Origin: Streptomyces sp. ITFR-16
GTDB taxonomy: Bacteria; Actinomycetota; Actinomycetes; Streptomycetales; Streptomycetaceae
Length of the DNA stretch: 64,000 nt
Direction: 5' to 3'
Assembly (NCBI RefSeq): GCF_031844705.1
Contig: NZ_CP134609.1
Location: 7,316,001-7,380,000, forward strand
Shown: piece after piece, positions 62,419-64,000 of the stretch
Layout of the letters: the number at the start of each line of letters is the position of its first letter
Position numbering within the stretch: position 1 is the first letter of the stretch
The notes under the pieces: generated by a model
Told to the model about the DNA's origin: nothing
Seen by the model: only the letters and a program-made list of their open reading frames with translations
Databases searched by the model: none
Position numbers and translations under genes: made by a program

Positions 62419-64000
62419 CGCGGGACGCTCCCCGTCAGGTCGAGGCCCAGGTGGTGGGCGAAGAAGGCCATCACGTCCCCGTACAGCCGGGCGCTGCGCG
62501 AGGCCCCGCGCGTGCCGTGGCCGACGCCGCGCTCGGTGCGCAGCACGACCGGCCCGGCCCCCGTGCCCGCCCACTGGAGCGCGGCGCACATCTTGCGGGC
62601 GTGCCCGGGGTCCACGCGGGTGTCGCCGTCGAAGACGGCCAGCAGCACGGCCGGGTAGCGGGCGCCCTCGCGCACCCGGTGGTACGGGGAGTACGCGAGC
62701 AGCCGGGCGAACTCGGCGGGGTCCGCCGCGCTGCCGTACTCGTCGCGCCAGCTCGCCCCCATCCCCGACAGCTCGTACCGCACCATGTCGAGCAGGGGCG
62801 CCGCGCACACGACGGCCGCATAGGTCTCCGGGCGGCGGGTCAGCGCGGTGGCGGCCAGCAGACCGCCGTTGGAGCTGCCGAGGACACCGAGCCGTCCGGG
62901 CGCCGCCCAGCCGGCCCCCAGCAGATGGTCGGCGGCGGCGTCGAAGTCCTCGAAGGTGTGGTGCTTGTGCTCGCGGCGCCCGGCCCGGTGCCACTCCTCG
63001 CCCTCCTCGCCGCCGCCGCGCACACAGGCCACCGCGTAGACCCCGCCCGCGCGCACCCAGGGCAGGGCCTGCGGGGTGAATCCGGGGGTCATCGAGGCGC
63101 CGAAGCCGCCGTAGCCGGTGAGGACGGCGGGGCGTGGCCGGTCGGGGCGGCCCTCGGGGGACATCACGAACATCCGCACCTCGGTGCCGTCGCGGGAGCG
63201 CACGGCCTCCTGGGTGACGCGCACGCCCTCGACGGGCGCTGCGGGCGGCGGCCCGCCCGGCCAGGGGCGCAGTTGCCCGCTGACCGCGTCGTAGTGCAGG
63301 ACGACGGTGGGTGTGATGTGGTCGGTGTACGCGAACCACAGCTCGTGTCCCGGCTCTTGACGGGCTGTCAGTCCGGTCACGGTGCCTTGTCCCGGCAGGG
63401 GGACGGTGACCGCCGGGGCGCCGGTCCCGGCGTCGTGCAGGGTCAGCTCGCCGACCGCGTGCCGGGTGCGTACGACCGCGAGCAGCGGCCGCTCCAGCGC
63501 CGGGCCGTCCAGCACCGCGAAGTCCTGGAGCACGGTGCCGGGCCGCTCGTCGACCAGGGTGCGCCAGTGTGCGGGGCCGGTGGCGCCGGGCGGGGCCGCG
63601 GCGATCCGGCCGCGCGGGGCGCCGGCGGTCGTACGGAGCAGCAGCGGTCCGCCGCCCGGGCGGGGGCGGACGACGGTGTGGGCGTCGGTGCCGTGCTGCA
63701 AGGGGCGCAGAGCGGGCCGGTCCGGGGCGCTCGCCGTCAGATCGGCGGTCCACAGATCGGTGCGGGGTGCGGTCCCCTCGCTGGCGCCGACGACCAGGAG
63801 CCGGCCGTCGGGGGAGGTGGCCACGGTGTAGTACTGGGTCTCCGGCCGTCCGGCGCCGAAGATCTCCGCGTCCCGCCCGGCCGGGGTGCCGACCTCGTGC
63901 AGATACACCCGCCGGTGCCGGCCCGCCCCGCCGGGAGTCTCCTCCGGCGGCAGCCGCCGCACGTAGTAGAAGGCCCGGCCGCCCGGCAGCCACGCCACGG
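62415..64000 (-). CDS. Prolyl oligopeptidase family serine peptidase, N-terminus outside window
   Basis: At least 528 residues are present; the gene continues past the right edge (the ATG near 63998 is internal to the family fold). The beta-propeller half (about 1-290 of the fragment) is followed by an alpha/beta-hydrolase domain with Ser in LGSSNGGLLAA, Asp in FDGDTRVDPGHA and His in GVGHGTRG. The GGFGASMTPGF and RGGGEEGEEWHRAG segments are diagnostic for S9A. It cleaves short peptides after Pro. Together with the overlapping glycosyltransferase it could finish or detoxify a peptide product. Confidence 0.88.
   Translation of the reverse strand, partial: VAWLPGGRAFYYVRRLPPEETPGGAGRHRRVYLHEVGTPAGRDAEIFGAGRPETQYYTVATSPDGRLLVVGASEGTAPRTDLWTADLTASAPDRPALRPLQHGTDAHTVVRPRPGGGPLLLRTTAGAPRGRIAAAPPGATGPAHWRTLVDERPGTVLQDFAVLDGPALERPLLAVVRTRHAVGELTLHDAGTGAPAVTVPLPGQGTVTGLTARQEPGHELWFAYTDHITPTVVLHYDAVSGQLRPWPGGPPPAAPVEGVRVTQEAVRSRDGTEVRMFVMSPEGRPDRPRPAVLTGYGGFGASMTPGFTPQALPWVRAGGVYAVACVRGGGEEGEEWHRAGRREHKHHTFEDFDAAADHLLGAGWAAPGRLGVLGSSNGGLLAATALTRRPETYAAVVCAAPLLDMVRYELSGMGASWRDEYGSAADPAEFARLLAYSPYHRVREGARYPAVLLAVFDGDTRVDPGHARKMCAALQWAGTGAGPVVLRTERGVGHGTRGASRSARLYGDVMAFFAHHLGLDLTGSVPR

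Overview
The window is high-GC actinobacterial DNA, almost certainly a Streptomyces chromosome. The signs are the strong G/C bias at third codon positions, GTG/TTG starts, leaderless genes, an AfsR-type SARP regulator, TerD, an Rv1733c-like membrane protein, a DUF6643-like protein and a DasR-type operator. No tRNA, rRNA, CRISPR array or insertion sequence was seen. It holds about 45 protein genes.

Layout. (1) 1-15724 is mostly ordinary chromosomal content: an ABC exporter (ATPase tail plus FtsX permease), an anti-sigma-type ATPase, a Cds1-like cysteine desulfhydrase, two SRPBCC proteins, a DeoR regulator, a large membrane serine-hydrolase-like protein, a beta-helix/AAA ATPase, and a TetR regulator facing an acyl-CoA dehydrogenase. 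(2) 15820-33038 is one minus-strand operon of eight overlapping or nearly touching genes. It encodes three C-A-T NRPS modules (predicted basic amino acid, Ser, Gly), an acyl ligase, an MbtH protein, a free carrier protein, a free condensation domain and a dimethylformamidase-like protein with a lectin-like tail. The Ser module is fused to a thioesterase with a Cys nucleophile and to a complete MFS exporter. Its promoter carries a near-perfect DasR site next to the -35 box. (3) 33436-42043 is a catabolic island for an amide or N-heterocycle: two amidases, an acetamidase/formamidase, a GntR regulator, a cytosine-deaminase-like hydrolase, a DUF1097 membrane protein and an AtzH/HpxZ domain read in frame into a cytosine-type permease. 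(4) 42085-50987 is housekeeping: TerD, an HpnB-like glycosyltransferase with an apparent 1-nt frameshift, a racemase, an O-antigen-ligase-like protein, Lnt, a NUDIX hydrolase and an MHS-type MFS transporter. (5) 51031-64000 holds a tiny peptide gene, a LuxR/TrmB-like regulator, a SARP, and a tightly coupled plus-strand operon: radical SAM/SPASM-like enzyme, haem-oxygenase-like diiron protein, a 69-aa Cys-free peptide, a cyclase/AAA protein, a cytoplasmic subtilase and a GAF protein. A glycosyltransferase and a prolyl oligopeptidase run convergent to it.

Working together. The last block looks like an under-described RiPP-type pathway, probably related to the gene sets called aroma-sacti. The NRPS operon would make an acylated short peptide of a basic residue plus Ser, with an extra Gly, exported by its fused MFS domain and repressed by DasR. 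The catabolic island is probably controlled by its own GntR protein through the palindromes noted here. All functional statements are read from motifs and context; no database search was possible.
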